This document shows, in pieces, positions 36,963-46,202 of a stretch of 64,000 bases of DNA (its first letter is position 1; each line of letters begins with the position of its first letter). A program made the translations under genes and the position numbers. Origin of the DNA: Phosphoribacter sp037045045. GTDB lineage: Bacteria > Actinomycetota > Actinomycetes > Actinomycetales > Dermatophilaceae. The stretch lies in NCBI GenBank assembly GCA_037045045.1, contig JBAOHL010000005.1:1-64000 (forward strand), written 5' to 3'. Under the pieces are notes generated by a model that had not been told where the DNA came from, made no database searches, and worked only from the letters and a program-made list of their open reading frames with translations.

Positions 36963-37826
36963 ATGCCCCGACTCGAACTCAGCGCAGGACCCATCGACTA
37001 CCGGATCGTCGGACCTGCCGACGGTGCACCCGTGCTCTTCGTCCACGGCTTCCTCGTCGACGGACGCCTCTGGTCCGATGTCCCCGACCGCCTCGCAGAA
37101 CACGGCTTCCGCTGTCTCGTCCCCACCTGGCCGCTGGGAGCTCATACCGCCCCGATGCGTGCTGACGCCGACCTGTCCCCAGCCGGCGTGGCCAGAATCG
37201 TGGTGGAGTTCCTCGACGCCTTCGAGCTGACCGACGCCACCCTCGTCGGGAACGACACCGGCGGCGCGATCTGCCAGCTGGCGGTCAACGAGCGCGCCGA
37301 GCGCATCGGCGGCCTTGTGCTCACCAATTGCGACGCGTTCGAGGTGTTCCCGCCCTTCCCATTCAACCTGCTGTTCCGGCTGGGCCGGCACCCAAGGCTG
37401 GCTCGCCTCGCGTTGGGTGCGGTCCGCTGGCAGAGCGTGCGGCACTCGCCGCTCGGCTACGGACTGCTCACCCGAAGGCCGATGCCGGCCGAGCTCACCC
37501 TCGGGTGGGTGGAGCCGTACCTCACTTCCGCCGAGATCCGGCGTGACGTCGCCGCCTTCGCGCGCGGGTGGAGTCCCCGAGGGCTCGTCGAGGCGTCTGC
37601 ACGGATGGCGGAGTTTGACCGCCCCGCGCTCCTCGCCTGGGGGCCGGAGGACCGGCTGTTCCGGATCGACCTGGGCAGACGCCTGGCCCGCACGCTTCCC
37701 CGGGCCCACCTGGTGGAGATCCGGGACGCGCTCACGTTCGTGCCACAGGACCAGCCCGCTCGGCTTGCCGAGGTGATCGCGCAGTTCCTTTCGGCCCAGG
37801 CAACCGTGCACCCACCGAGCCCGTGA
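36963..37826 (+). CDS. Alpha/beta hydrolase (haloalkane dehalogenase-like)
   Basis: 287 residues with VLFVHGFLVDGRLW (oxyanion), a nucleophile elbow LVGNDTGGAICQLAV in which the nucleophile is aspartate (GNDTG), and an acid in LAWGPEDRLF. An aspartate nucleophile is typical of haloalkane dehalogenase and epoxide hydrolase relatives rather than esterases. The expected C-terminal catalytic histidine is not clear (AHLVEIRDALTFVPQDQP has Leu-Thr-Phe where His often stands), so activity is uncertain. AAGGAGG-like AAGGAGGAGCAC precedes the ATG. Confidence 0.85.
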   Translation: MPRLELSAGPIDYRIVGPADGAPVLFVHGFLVDGRLWSDVPDRLAEHGFRCLVPTWPLGAHTAPMRADADLSPAGVARIVVEFLDAFELTDATLVGNDTGGAICQLAVNERAERIGGLVLTNCDAFEVFPPFPFNLLFRLGRHPRLARLALGAVRWQSVRHSPLGYGLLTRRPMPAELTLGWVEPYLTSAEIRRDVAAFARGWSPRGLVEASARMAEFDRPALLAWGPEDRLFRIDLGRRLARTLPRAHLVEIRDALTFVPQDQPARLAEVIAQFLSAQATVHPPSP

Positions 37827-38166
37827 CCCGGTGGCGGGTGGCCGCCATGGCGCGAGCGGTCAGCTTCCGCAGGGATGAGTGAGGAGGCGTCCCAAAGGGC
37901 AGTCCTCAGTTCGGGCTACGGCCCAAACTCGGCGTAACGGGCCAGACCGTTCACCATGTCGCAGTGGGCATAGGTTGCGTTGGCTGTCGCGAGCCACTCG
38001 CGCATCCACGGCACCTCCTGCACCTCGTCGGGACCGGCACTGGATGGTGCGTGGCCGGGTGGCCCCGGTGGATGCGCGCGAGGACGCCACGACCGCCGGA
38101 CCATTGCCATGCTTGACTGGCGCCAGCCCGGCTCGGCCATACTGAGCCGCGCGAAAGGGGCCTCGC
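37827..38166. other. Intergenic stretch with possible gene remnant
   Basis: 340 bp without a convincing gene. A minus-strand frame ending at 37916 contains WMREWLATANATYAHCDMV, which has a protein-like composition, and could be the C-terminal end of a lost gene, but no start or domain is identifiable. The IclR gene promoter must lie in its right half. Confidence 0.35.
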
Positions 38167-38973
38167 GTGCGCAGCTACCAGGTCGACCCCATCGCCTCCC
38201 TCGGGCGGGGGCTGCAGGTCATCACGACCCTGCACCGGCTCGGCGCTGCCACCCTGCACGAGCTCTTCCTCGCCACCGGCATCCCCAAGGCCACGTTGAC
38301 CCGCATCCTCGTGACGGCCAACCAGCACGGCATGGTCTGGCAACGCCTCGGGGACGGGGCGTTCCTGCCCAGTCACCGGCTCGATCCGACGCCGGCGGGC
38401 AACGACCCGAGCTGGCTCGGGGAGGTGGCCGGTCCGGCGCTCGAACGGCTCACCGACGCCACCGGTTGGCCCACCGTGTTGTGTGTGCTGCACTCGACGT
38501 GGCTGGAGATGCTCGACACGACGAGCCGCCGGGCGCTCGTGGACGACGTCCAGTTCCGCGCCCACACGAACTACCGGGCCAACTTGCTGCGCTCGGCCAG
38601 CGGGCAGGCCTTCCTCGCCCACTGTGCGCCGGAACTGCGCGAGGACCTCATTGGCCGGCTCGCCGCGGACGAGGCACCGGGCAACGACCTCGCCCGCGAC
38701 CGCCCCACGCTCGACGCGGCGTTGCGGGCCTGCCGCGCTCGGGGGTATGCCGTGCGCCTGCCCGATCACGGCGGCCACTACGACCTGCCTCGGTCGAAGT
38801 TCGACGACGGTCGACAGTCCATCGCCGTGCCCATCCGGGCCGGCTACGCGATCGCCACGGTCAACGTCACCTGGCGCCGATCGGCCATGTCGACCGCCCG
38901 CGGGGTGGCCCGCTACCTGGCCCCGCTGCGCGACACGGCCACGGAGATCGAGGAGCTCGTCGAGCGTCGCTGA
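38167..38973 (+). CDS. IclR-family transcriptional regulator
   Basis: 268 residues from a GTG. The N-terminal winged helix is IASLGRGLQVITTLHRLGAATLHELFLATGIPKATLTRIL. The C-terminal GAF-like effector domain runs from about residue 90, with the NYRANLLRSASGQAFLA segment and the terminal SIAVPIRAGYAIATVNV. IclR proteins usually control adjacent catabolic operons and respond to aromatic or organic-acid ligands. It lies directly upstream of the FAD oxidoreductase/etf/phosphotransferase gene run, separated by a palindrome-rich spacer, so it is the likely regulator. Confidence 0.88.
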   Translation: MRSYQVDPIASLGRGLQVITTLHRLGAATLHELFLATGIPKATLTRILVTANQHGMVWQRLGDGAFLPSHRLDPTPAGNDPSWLGEVAGPALERLTDATGWPTVLCVLHSTWLEMLDTTSRRALVDDVQFRAHTNYRANLLRSASGQAFLAHCAPELREDLIGRLAADEAPGNDLARDRPTLDAALRACRARGYAVRLPDHGGHYDLPRSKFDDGRQSIAVPIRAGYAIATVNVTWRRSAMSTARGVARYLAPLRDTATEIEELVERR

Positions 38974-39128
38974 GTGGGCCTGGGCTCGCATCCGAACAGG
39001 GCAAACCCATCCTGCCCGAGCCCCGTCGGGACAACCTCCCCGCGGCATACGACGGCGGTATGCCATTGCGAGACAACGGTTTCACGACGAACCCCCAACC
39101 CGTCAACGCCCTGACTGTCGCGCCCGAG

Positions 39129-39143
39129 TTTCGGCCCCCGAAA
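39129..39143. promoter_or_regulatory. 15-bp palindrome, candidate IclR operator
   Basis: TTTCGG-CCC-CCGAAA is a perfect inverted repeat about 170 bp upstream of the first catabolic gene. Length and symmetry resemble IclR-family operators (15-bp palindromes), but the ligand protein is only inferred by position. Confidence 0.5.
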
Positions 39144-39161
39144 TCTTCGCAGGTTTCCCTG

Positions 39162-39179
39162 GTGTGGCGTAGACCACAC
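39162..39179. promoter_or_regulatory. Second inverted repeat in the catabolic operon leader
   Basis: GTGTGG-CGTAGA-CCACAC is a perfect 6-bp-arm inverted repeat, 19 bp after the first palindrome (about two DNA turns between repeat centres at three turns). It could be a second operator or overlap the promoter. Confidence 0.4.
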
Positions 39180-39217
39180 GGAGCAAGCTGAGAGCCGACC
39201 GAACGACCCGTCCCCGG

Positions 39218-39251
39218 CACCCCGGGTCGGCCCCTCACCAGACCCGGGGTG
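39218..39251. promoter_or_regulatory. Strong hairpin in the operon leader
   Basis: CACCCCGGGT and ACCCGGGGTG are perfect 10-bp arms around a 14-nt loop, 62 bp upstream of the oxidoreductase start. It may be an mRNA leader structure or the terminator of upstream transcription. No U-tract follows. Confidence 0.45.
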
Positions 39252-39313
39252 TCGGCCCGGCCCAGCAAACCACCACTCGATTCCGGCCAACCACACGTAC
39301 AGGAGAGACAGCC

Positions 39314-40975
39314 ATGGCGGACGCGAAGTACGACGCAGTGGTCATCGGCGGCGGCCACCACGGCACCATCGTGGCGTGCTACCTGGCCAAGGCGGGCCTC
39401 AAGACGGCCGTCTTGGAGAGGCACACCGCGTTCGGTGGCGGTGCCATCAGCGAGGAAGGTCCGGCCCCGGGGTTCCGGCAGAACCCCTGCGCCCACTTCA
39501 CTCGCTTCTACGGCCACCCGGCATACGACGACTTCAACCTGCGCGAGCACGGCCTGGAGTACGTCTTCCCGGAGCAGAACGAAGGCATGATCTACGACGA
39601 CGGGTCCAGCTTCATCGGCTACTCGGCCTACCGAGTCATCGACCCGGTGACCGGCAAGACCGAACTCGCCCAGGACAACGTCGACAAGACGTACGAGCAG
39701 ATCAAGGCGTTCTCGCAGCGCGACGCCGACGCCTACCTGCGGCTGTTCGACCAGTACAACAAGTACTGGAAGGCCGCCTTCCACAAGCACCGCTTCGTCA
39801 CCCCGCCGCCCTACCCGCAGCCCGACGCCCTCGAAGAGCTGCTCACCATTCCGGACAGCGGGCTCGAGCCCATCCACCAGTTCATGTCGATCCGCCAGAT
39901 GGCCTACGACTACTTCGAGAGCGACGAGCTGCGCACCCTGTTCATGCGGGCCACGCCGACCTCCGGCGGCTGCTTCCCCGACGACCCGGGCGGGCTGCAG
40001 ACCCTCGTGCACGTCATGGGTCTGGTGCTCTCCTTCGAGCCGGCGGCCATCGTCAAGGGCGGCACGCAGACGATCACCGACTCGCTCGTCAGCGCCGGCA
40101 AGGCGATGGGCGTGGACTACTTCACCGGCCAGGACGTCGACTCGATCATCGTCGAAGGCGGCAAGGCCGCCGGCGTCACCCTCACGGACGGGTCCTCGAT
40201 CAAGGCCGACATCGTCGTGTCTGACCTCGGCATGCCGCAGACCTACCTGCGGCTGTTGCGCGACCAGCAGATCAGCGACCAGGTCCGCCACCGCCTCAAC
40301 AACATCCACTACGACCGCGGCCAGATCCTCTGGGGCAACGTCGCCATGCACGAGTTGCCGCAGTACACCGCCGAGAACATCAATCCCGGCGTGGGCACCC
40401 AGCCCCGGCTCTACACCGGCGCGAAGGACCCGGACTACCTGGCCTCGAAGTACCAGCACGACATCTTCCTGCTCGGTTACGCGCAGCAGCTGTACGTGCT
40501 CACCGCCCCGGACAGCATCTGGGACCGCACCCGGGCGCCCGAGGGCAAGAACACCATCCTCATCGAGGACTTCACCGCACCGGCGCGGTTCTTCTCCGGC
40601 CGCGACTGGGGCCGCATCCGTGACGACTTCGTCAACCAGTGGCTCGACAAGTGGCAGACCTACGCCCCGAACATGACCCGGGACAACATCATCGCCAGCC
40701 GGATCTACACGCCGTACGACGTGCAGGCCGGCCACCCGGACATGATCGAAGGCGGCTGGACCGAGGGCTCGATGGTCGCCTCCCAGCTGGGTCGCTACCG
40801 CCCCTTCACCGAGCTGGCGACGGTGCGCAGCCCGATCGCCAACCTCTACCACGCCTCGTCGAACATCCACTCCGCCGCCGGTATCGGCCGCGGCAGCGGG
40901 TACATCGCCGCCAAGGCGATCTCCGAGGACCGGGGCCTGCCGCGGTTCTGGGATCAGCCGGGTCGTCACTTCTGA
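39314..40975 (+). CDS. FAD-dependent oxidoreductase (phytoene desaturase/PYROXD2-like superfamily)
   Basis: 553 residues. The N-terminal Rossmann motif is YDAVVIGGGHHGTIVACYLAKAG, with GGGAISEEGPAPGFRQNPCAHF next. The substrate-domain strand is GVTLTDGSSIKADIVVSDLGM, and the C-terminus includes NLYHASSNIHSAAGIGRGSGYIAAKAI, which closes over FAD. It is COG1233-like, but no carotenoid genes are nearby. It is the first gene of the operon and directly precedes etfBA, so it probably oxidises a substrate or intermediate and hands electrons to ETF. Substrate unknown. GGAGAG before the ATG is a good ribosome-binding site. Confidence 0.85.
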   Translation: MADAKYDAVVIGGGHHGTIVACYLAKAGLKTAVLERHTAFGGGAISEEGPAPGFRQNPCAHFTRFYGHPAYDDFNLREHGLEYVFPEQNEGMIYDDGSSFIGYSAYRVIDPVTGKTELAQDNVDKTYEQIKAFSQRDADAYLRLFDQYNKYWKAAFHKHRFVTPPPYPQPDALEELLTIPDSGLEPIHQFMSIRQMAYDYFESDELRTLFMRATPTSGGCFPDDPGGLQTLVHVMGLVLSFEPAAIVKGGTQTITDSLVSAGKAMGVDYFTGQDVDSIIVEGGKAAGVTLTDGSSIKADIVVSDLGMPQTYLRLLRDQQISDQVRHRLNNIHYDRGQILWGNVAMHELPQYTAENINPGVGTQPRLYTGAKDPDYLASKYQHDIFLLGYAQQLYVLTAPDSIWDRTRAPEGKNTILIEDFTAPARFFSGRDWGRIRDDFVNQWLDKWQTYAPNMTRDNIIASRIYTPYDVQAGHPDMIEGGWTEGSMVASQLGRYRPFTELATVRSPIANLYHASSNIHSAAGIGRGSGYIAAKAISEDRGLPRFWDQPGRHF

Positions 40976-41005
40976 GCCGCCGTCGGCGGAGAGCGGAGCC
41001 AACTC

Positions 41006-41800
41006 ATGCGAGTCGTGGTGTGCATGAAGCAGGTGGTCGACCCCCTCACCCCTGCGACCGACCTGACGCTGGACCAGGCGGCCACGAAGATCCGGCAGGC
41101 CGTGCCGGGTCCACCGGTCATCAACGGCTACGACGAGCAGGCCCTCGAGGCTGCCCTGCGGCTCAAGGAGTCGCAGGGTGACCTCGAGGTGGTCGGCCTG
41201 TCGCTCGGCGACAAGTTCGACAACGACGTGATGAAGCGCTCGATCGCGGTGGGTGCCGACACACTCGTCCTCGTCCAGGACCCCACGCTCGACACCTGGG
41301 ATTCCCGGCTCGTGGCAACGGCTCTCGCGGCGGCCATCGCCCATCTCGGCGGTGCCGACCTCGTCCTGTGCGGCCGGCAGGCCTCCGACTGGGACCACGG
41401 CGTGGTCCCGCTGCTGCTCGCCGACGCCTTGGGTATGCCGTGTCTCACCCTCGCGCGAGAGGTCACCGTCACCGGTCAGACCGTGCAGGTCGACCGGGTG
41501 TTGTCCGACGGCACCCAGGTGATGACGGCCGACCTGCCGGCGGTGGTCACCGTGACGAGCGAGCTCGGCACCCTGCGGATGCCGACCGCTCGGGCCCGGC
41601 TGGCCACGGCTCGGGTCCAGCCGACGGTGGTGCCCCTGGCCGCCCTCGGGGTAACTGCGGTCCCACCGGCCGCCGTGACCAGCGACCTGTCCATCCCCGT
41701 GGTGGGTCGGGCCTGCACGTTCATCGACGCCGCCGACCCCGCGGCGGCCGGACGCCAACTGGCCGAGGCGATCCTCGCCGCGACGGGAGGTGCGGCATGA
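41006..41800 (+). CDS. etfB: Electron transfer flavoprotein beta subunit
   Basis: 264 residues with MRVVVCMKQVVDP, the signature region INGYDEQALEAALRLKE, and LVLCGRQASDWDHGVVPLLLADALGMP, which contacts AMP/FAD partners. It carries electrons with EtfA. Its TGA overlaps the etfA ATG (ATGA), so the subunits are translated together. Confidence 0.92.
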   Translation: MRVVVCMKQVVDPLTPATDLTLDQAATKIRQAVPGPPVINGYDEQALEAALRLKESQGDLEVVGLSLGDKFDNDVMKRSIAVGADTLVLVQDPTLDTWDSRLVATALAAAIAHLGGADLVLCGRQASDWDHGVVPLLLADALGMPCLTLAREVTVTGQTVQVDRVLSDGTQVMTADLPAVVTVTSELGTLRMPTARARLATARVQPTVVPLAALGVTAVPPAAVTSDLSIPVVGRACTFIDAADPAAAGRQLAEAILAATGGAA

Positions 41801-42765
41801 GCGGGATCCTCGTCGTCGCCGAATCAGAGGGCGGCGCCCTCCGACCGGAGTTCTGGGAACTCGTCACCGTGGCCGAGCAGCTCGGCGGCGGCTACCAGGT
41901 GGTTTTGGCCACCGCGGACCCGGGGGCCGCCGCAGTCGACGCGGCCAAGGCCGGGGGACAGGTGCACCTCGTTGTGGACCCCCAGTTGGCCGATCCGTGG
42001 CCGGAGGGACACGCCGAGGCGGTCGCCGGTGTCGCGGCCCAGGTGGCGCCGGAGGTCGTCCTCGTCCCGCGCACCGTCCTGGGGTCGGAGGTGGCGACCC
42101 GGCTGTCCCTGCGGCTCGGGGCGGCCATGCTCACCGACGTCACGGCGCTGGAGCGTTCGGGTGCCGGGCTGGTCGCCACTCGGCCGGTGTTCGGCGGCGC
42201 GGTCACGGCGAGAGTCAGCGCGCCCCAGGGCCCCTTCGTCGTCGTTCCCCGTCCGCACGCCTTCGCCGCGGCGAAGCCCGGCGACGACGCTGCCACGCCG
42301 ACCAGCCATGCCTTGGCCTTCGCCAGTCCGCCACGTACCCGCCTCGGGGCCCGGACCCGCGCCGCGGACACCGGCGCGCCGGACATCGAGAAGGCCCGGG
42401 TGCTCGTGGCCGGCGGAGCCGGGCTCGGCGGCCCGGAGCCGTTCGCGCTGCTCGGCGAGGTAGCGACCGTGCTGGGCGGGGCCGTCGCGGCCTCGCGGAT
42501 GGCCTGCGATGCCGGCTGGGTGCCCACCTCGCTGCAGGTGGGGCTCACCGGCAAGACGGTCGCCCCGGACCTCTACCTCGCGGTGGGGATCTCCGGTGCC
42601 ACTCACCACCTCGCCGGTTGCGCATCCGCTCAAGTGATCGCGGTCGTCAACACCGACAAGTCGGCCCCGTTCTTCAAGCTGGCCAACTACGGCGTGGTGG
42701 GGGACTGGAAAGAGGTTCTCCCGGCGCTCCTTGACACCCTCAAGGCGCGCGCCGGTTCCGGCTGA
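41797..42765 (+). CDS. etfA: Electron transfer flavoprotein alpha subunit
   Basis: 322 residues. The C-terminal FAD domain has GGAGLGGPEPFALLGEVATVLGG, VGLTGKTVAPDLYLAVGISGATHHLAG and VVNTDKSAPFFKLANYGVVGDW, all EtfA hallmarks. With EtfB it forms the soluble two-flavin carrier. It sits between the oxidoreductase donor and the membrane acceptor gene. Confidence 0.94.
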   Translation: MSGILVVAESEGGALRPEFWELVTVAEQLGGGYQVVLATADPGAAAVDAAKAGGQVHLVVDPQLADPWPEGHAEAVAGVAAQVAPEVVLVPRTVLGSEVATRLSLRLGAAMLTDVTALERSGAGLVATRPVFGGAVTARVSAPQGPFVVVPRPHAFAAAKPGDDAATPTSHALAFASPPRTRLGARTRAADTGAPDIEKARVLVAGGAGLGGPEPFALLGEVATVLGGAVAASRMACDAGWVPTSLQVGLTGKTVAPDLYLAVGISGATHHLAGCASAQVIAVVNTDKSAPFFKLANYGVVGDWKEVLPALLDTLKARAGSG

Positions 42766-42785
42766 TCTCCGGAAGGGCAGGCAGC

Positions 42786-44840
42786 ATGGACGCCACGCGC
42801 GAGTCGTATTGGAACGTCTCGTTTCATCAGCTCATGTTCGCCGTCGGGGCGATCACGTTCGGAGTGTTCGTCTGGGGCTTCGTCCGTGAGTTCCGCCAGT
42901 GGAAGGGCTCGGCACGCTTGGTGCGTCCGGCCGAGCTGGGTCCCCGTCTGCGCCAGGTCGTCGCGCAGACGGTGGCCCAGCGTCGCCTATTGCGCGAACG
43001 GACCTCGGGCCTGTCGCATGTCGCCCTCTCGTGGGGCTTCGTCCTGCTCTTCATTGGCACGCTCGTCGCGGCGTTGGACGCCGACCTCGGGGTGCCGATC
43101 ATGCGCGGCGGCTTCTACCTGTGGTTCCAATCGCTCGTGCTCGACGTGGCCGGGTTGGCGGCGACCGTCGCCCTCGTCGTGCTCATCTGGAGGCGGTATG
43201 CCGCCAACGCCTCTCGTTTGCGGGAGCCGGCCGGCCGGGGCAGTCGGTTGGCCGACGCGCTTATCCCGGTCGGCCTTCTCGTCCTCATGATCAGCGGGTT
43301 CGTCATCGAGGGGATCCGGATCGCCGTCACGGCCGACCCGTGGGGCGGCTGGTCACCGGTGGGCCGAGCCGTGGGTTCGGCGCTGGCCCCCCTCGGGGAG
43401 TCCACGTTGCGAGGTCTCCACCAGGGCCTGTGGTGGCTGCACCTACTCATCGGTGCGGCGGTCGTCGCAGCGATCCCGTTCACCAAACTCGCCCACCTGC
43501 TGCTGGCCCCGCTCAACCTCTTCTTCACGCCGCCCAGACCAGCGGACCTCGCGCTGACCCCTGTCGACCTTGAAGCCGAGGGAACCATCGGGCTGGCCTC
43601 GGTCGAGCAGCTCGACGCGAAGAAGCGCCTGGAACTCGACGCGTGCACCGAATGCGGTCGCTGCCAGGCGGTCTGCCCGGCATACGCGGCGGGACAGCCG
43701 CTCTCGCCCAAGGCGCTCATCCTCGACCTGCGCGATTTCGTCCGCGGCGAGCCGGCCCGGTCGCCGGTGCACTTGGCCGCCGACGCGCCGCGGCCCCTCG
43801 CCGAGGGAGTCCCCCCGCTCATCGACGCGGTCGGCCCGGAAGCCGTCTGGTCCTGCGTCACCTGCGGAGCGTGCGTCGAAGCCTGCCCGGTCGGCATCAC
43901 CCACGTCCCGACCATCGTCGAGATGCGCCGCCACCTCGTCATGGAACTAGCCACCGCTCCCGACCGGCTCCAGGGCGCCCTGGCCAACCTCGACTCCCGA
44001 GGGACCCCGTTCGTCGGCGTGGCAACCTCGCGCACCGCGTGGATGCGCGACCTCGAAGTACCCCGGATGGCCGAGCGCAAGAAGGTCGAACTGCTCTACT
44101 GGGTCGGCTGCGCTTCGGCATTCGACGAACGCGGCCAACAGATCGCCCGGGCGACCGCGACCCTGCTCAACCGGGCCGGGGTCGACTACGCCGTCCTCGG
44201 CGACGAGGAGAGCTGCACGGGCGACGCCGCCCGACGGATGGGCGACGAGGTGCTCTTCGCCCTCTCGGCACAAAAGGTCGTCGAGACCCTCGGACAGTAC
44301 ACGTTCGACGCGATCATGACCGGCTGTGCCCACTGCTTCCACTCCTTGAAGAACGAATACCCCGCGATGGGCGGCAGCTACCAGGTCCTCCACCACACCG
44401 AAGTCCTGCGCGACCTGGTGAACACTCGCTCGCTCATCCCCACGCGGCCCATGACGGCGACGACGGCGATCCACGACCCGTGCTACCTCGGCCGGTACAA
44501 CGACGGCTACGACGCCCCCCGCGACATCGTCGACGCGATCCCCGGCATGCGCTCGGTCGAACCGGAGCGCACCAAGGCGACGAGCTTTTGCTGCGGGGCC
44601 GGCGGCGGGCAGACCTTCACCACCGAGGTCTCCGGCGGCCGGATCAGCCACGCCCGAGCCGACCAGTTGCTCGCCACCGGAGCCCAGGCCGTCGCAACCG
44701 CCTGCCCGTTCTGTGCGCCGATGCTCCAGGACGGCCTCGGGGTGCGCAGCCAGGGCAACGCGCCGAAGGTCCTCGACGTGGCCGAGATGCTCGAGATCTC
44801 CACCCGCACCGAGGACGACCCCGTCGAGGCGGCCCCGTGA
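42786..44840 (+). CDS. EtfD-like membrane Fe-S oxidoreductase (ETF:menaquinone oxidoreductase)
   Basis: 684 residues. The N-terminal third has five or so membrane helices of the NarI/cytochrome b type (LMFAVGAITFGVFVWGF; VALSWGFVLLFIGTLVAAL; LIPVGLLVLMISGFVI). Two 4Fe-4S motifs follow (CTECGRCQAVCP; CVTCGACVEACPVG). Two HdrD-like cysteine-rich domains come last (GCAHCFHSLKNEY; HDPCYLGRYN with SFCCGAGGGQ). This is the layout of mycobacterial EtfD, which receives electrons from ETF and reduces menaquinone. Its last bases overlap the next start (GTGA), tying the electron-transfer genes to the downstream catabolic genes. Confidence 0.9.
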   Translation: MDATRESYWNVSFHQLMFAVGAITFGVFVWGFVREFRQWKGSARLVRPAELGPRLRQVVAQTVAQRRLLRERTSGLSHVALSWGFVLLFIGTLVAALDADLGVPIMRGGFYLWFQSLVLDVAGLAATVALVVLIWRRYAANASRLREPAGRGSRLADALIPVGLLVLMISGFVIEGIRIAVTADPWGGWSPVGRAVGSALAPLGESTLRGLHQGLWWLHLLIGAAVVAAIPFTKLAHLLLAPLNLFFTPPRPADLALTPVDLEAEGTIGLASVEQLDAKKRLELDACTECGRCQAVCPAYAAGQPLSPKALILDLRDFVRGEPARSPVHLAADAPRPLAEGVPPLIDAVGPEAVWSCVTCGACVEACPVGITHVPTIVEMRRHLVMELATAPDRLQGALANLDSRGTPFVGVATSRTAWMRDLEVPRMAERKKVELLYWVGCASAFDERGQQIARATATLLNRAGVDYAVLGDEESCTGDAARRMGDEVLFALSAQKVVETLGQYTFDAIMTGCAHCFHSLKNEYPAMGGSYQVLHHTEVLRDLVNTRSLIPTRPMTATTAIHDPCYLGRYNDGYDAPRDIVDAIPGMRSVEPERTKATSFCCGAGGGQTFTTEVSGGRISHARADQLLATGAQAVATACPFCAPMLQDGLGVRSQGNAPKVLDVAEMLEISTRTEDDPVEAAP

Positions 44841-46147
44841 GCGGCCTGCCCCCCGCCACACCGGACACTGCGGCCCGCGACGCCGGCTCGACCGGCGACG
44901 AGCCGCGTGGACGGCGCACAATCCTGCTCATCTGCAACCTCGACACCCGCGGTGCGGAGATCATCCGAGCCCGCGATCGGATCCGCGCCCGGGGCCACGA
45001 GGCCGTCCTGCTCGACTTCAGCATGGAGACCGTCCCACCCCTCGACGGTGACCTCACCTGCGCCGAGGTCGCCGAACGCGGCGGGATGGGGATCGACGCC
45101 GTGCGCGCGGCATACCGCACGGACCGGGACGCCGCCACGTCCAACCAGATCCGCGGCGCCACCGCCCTGGCCGCCGACCTGCTCGCGCGGGGGCGCCTGC
45201 ACGGGGTGCTCGGCATCGGTGGGGGGACGAGCTCGCTGGTCGCCACCCGCGTCATGCAGACGCTGCCCTTCGGCCTGCCCAAGGTCATGGCCAGCCCGAT
45301 GGCCGGCCACCCGGCATACGTGGGGGAGTACGTCGGCACGAGCGACATCACCATGCTGCACACCGTCGTCGACGTCGTCCGGATGAATCCGTTGCTGGCG
45401 GTCCAGATCGACAACGCCGTCGGCGCGGTATGCGGCATGGTCGAGATGGGTGGGGCGCTGGACCCCTCACTCGGGCCGCAGGCGGTCGCCGTGACCTCCT
45501 TCGGGTTCGGGGAACTGGCCGTGCAGAGCGCGGTGCGCATGCTCGAAGACGCCGGTTACACGCCCGTGGTCTTCCACGCCCAGGGCCGCGGCGACCGGGC
45601 CATGGAACGGCTCGTCGCCGACGGCCGGTTCGCCGCCGTCCTGGACCTGTGCACCGGTGGTGTCGTCGAACACCTCCTCGGCGGCAATCGCGACCCCGGG
45701 CCGGACCGGCTCTCGGGCGCCGCGACGGCCGGCGTCCCCGCCGTCCTCGGGCCGTGCGGGCTGGACATGCTCGCTCTCGGCGGCCGCCTCGAACGCCTCC
45801 AGGCCGCCGCGGACCGGGCCCAATTCGTCCAGGACGAGTTGAGGGTCCAGGTGCGCACGACGGCGCAGGAAGTGGCCGCGGCCGCCGACCAGATCGCCCA
45901 GCGGCTGCTGAGCTATCGGGCCCCTTATGTGTTCCTCATCCCCATTGGCGGATGGTCCTCGCTGGACCGTCTCGGGGGCCCCCTGTACGACCCGACAGCC
46001 GATGCGGCGTTGGCGCGCGTCCTGCGCGAACGGCTGCCCGCGGACGCGGTGAAGGAGGTGGATCTGCCGCTGTACTCCGAGGAGTTCGCCCGACTCGCCG
46101 TCGACGAGCTCCTCGCCCGCCTGGAGCAGGCCCATTCCCCCCGTTGA
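44837..46147 (+). CDS. UPF0261 / Tm-1-like ATP-binding domain protein
   Basis: 436 residues. Segments typical of the family are ILLICNLDTRGAEIIRARDRIRARG, the Gly-rich GVLGIGGGTSSLVATRVMQTLPFGLPKVMASPM, and SDITMLHTVVDVV. C-terminally there is PYVFLIPIGGWSSLD. Members occur in bacterial catabolic clusters and as the N-half of the plant virus-resistance protein Tm-1, and bind ATP; the reaction is not established. Its GTG overlaps the EtfD stop. It may act on a phosphorylated or CoA-type intermediate, which is inference from context. Confidence 0.85.
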   Translation: MSGLPPATPDTAARDAGSTGDEPRGRRTILLICNLDTRGAEIIRARDRIRARGHEAVLLDFSMETVPPLDGDLTCAEVAERGGMGIDAVRAAYRTDRDAATSNQIRGATALAADLLARGRLHGVLGIGGGTSSLVATRVMQTLPFGLPKVMASPMAGHPAYVGEYVGTSDITMLHTVVDVVRMNPLLAVQIDNAVGAVCGMVEMGGALDPSLGPQAVAVTSFGFGELAVQSAVRMLEDAGYTPVVFHAQGRGDRAMERLVADGRFAAVLDLCTGGVVEHLLGGNRDPGPDRLSGAATAGVPAVLGPCGLDMLALGGRLERLQAAADRAQFVQDELRVQVRTTAQEVAAAADQIAQRLLSYRAPYVFLIPIGGWSSLDRLGGPLYDPTADAALARVLRERLPADAVKEVDLPLYSEEFARLAVDELLARLEQAHSPR

Positions 46148-46202
46148 CTCCACACCGACCACCCCCGCGAGCCGGCACCCAGTGCCAGAGGGAGAAGCCT
46201 CA

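Noticed and set aside
35614..38973. Genomic island integrated at the tRNA cluster
   Set aside because: No integrase and no duplicated tRNA 3' end was seen downstream; GC content and codon use match the surroundings.
39314..40975. Carotenoid biosynthesis gene (phytoene desaturase)
   Set aside because: No crtB, crtE or crtY neighbours; the gene heads an etf/phosphotransferase operon, so a PYROXD2-like redox role is more plausible.
38867..41758. Minus-strand ORF of 963 codons opposite the FAD oxidoreductase and etfB
   Set aside because: It is the antisense shadow of GC-rich genes. It has low-complexity Val/Gly/Arg/His composition, no domain, and the plus strand carries clear families.
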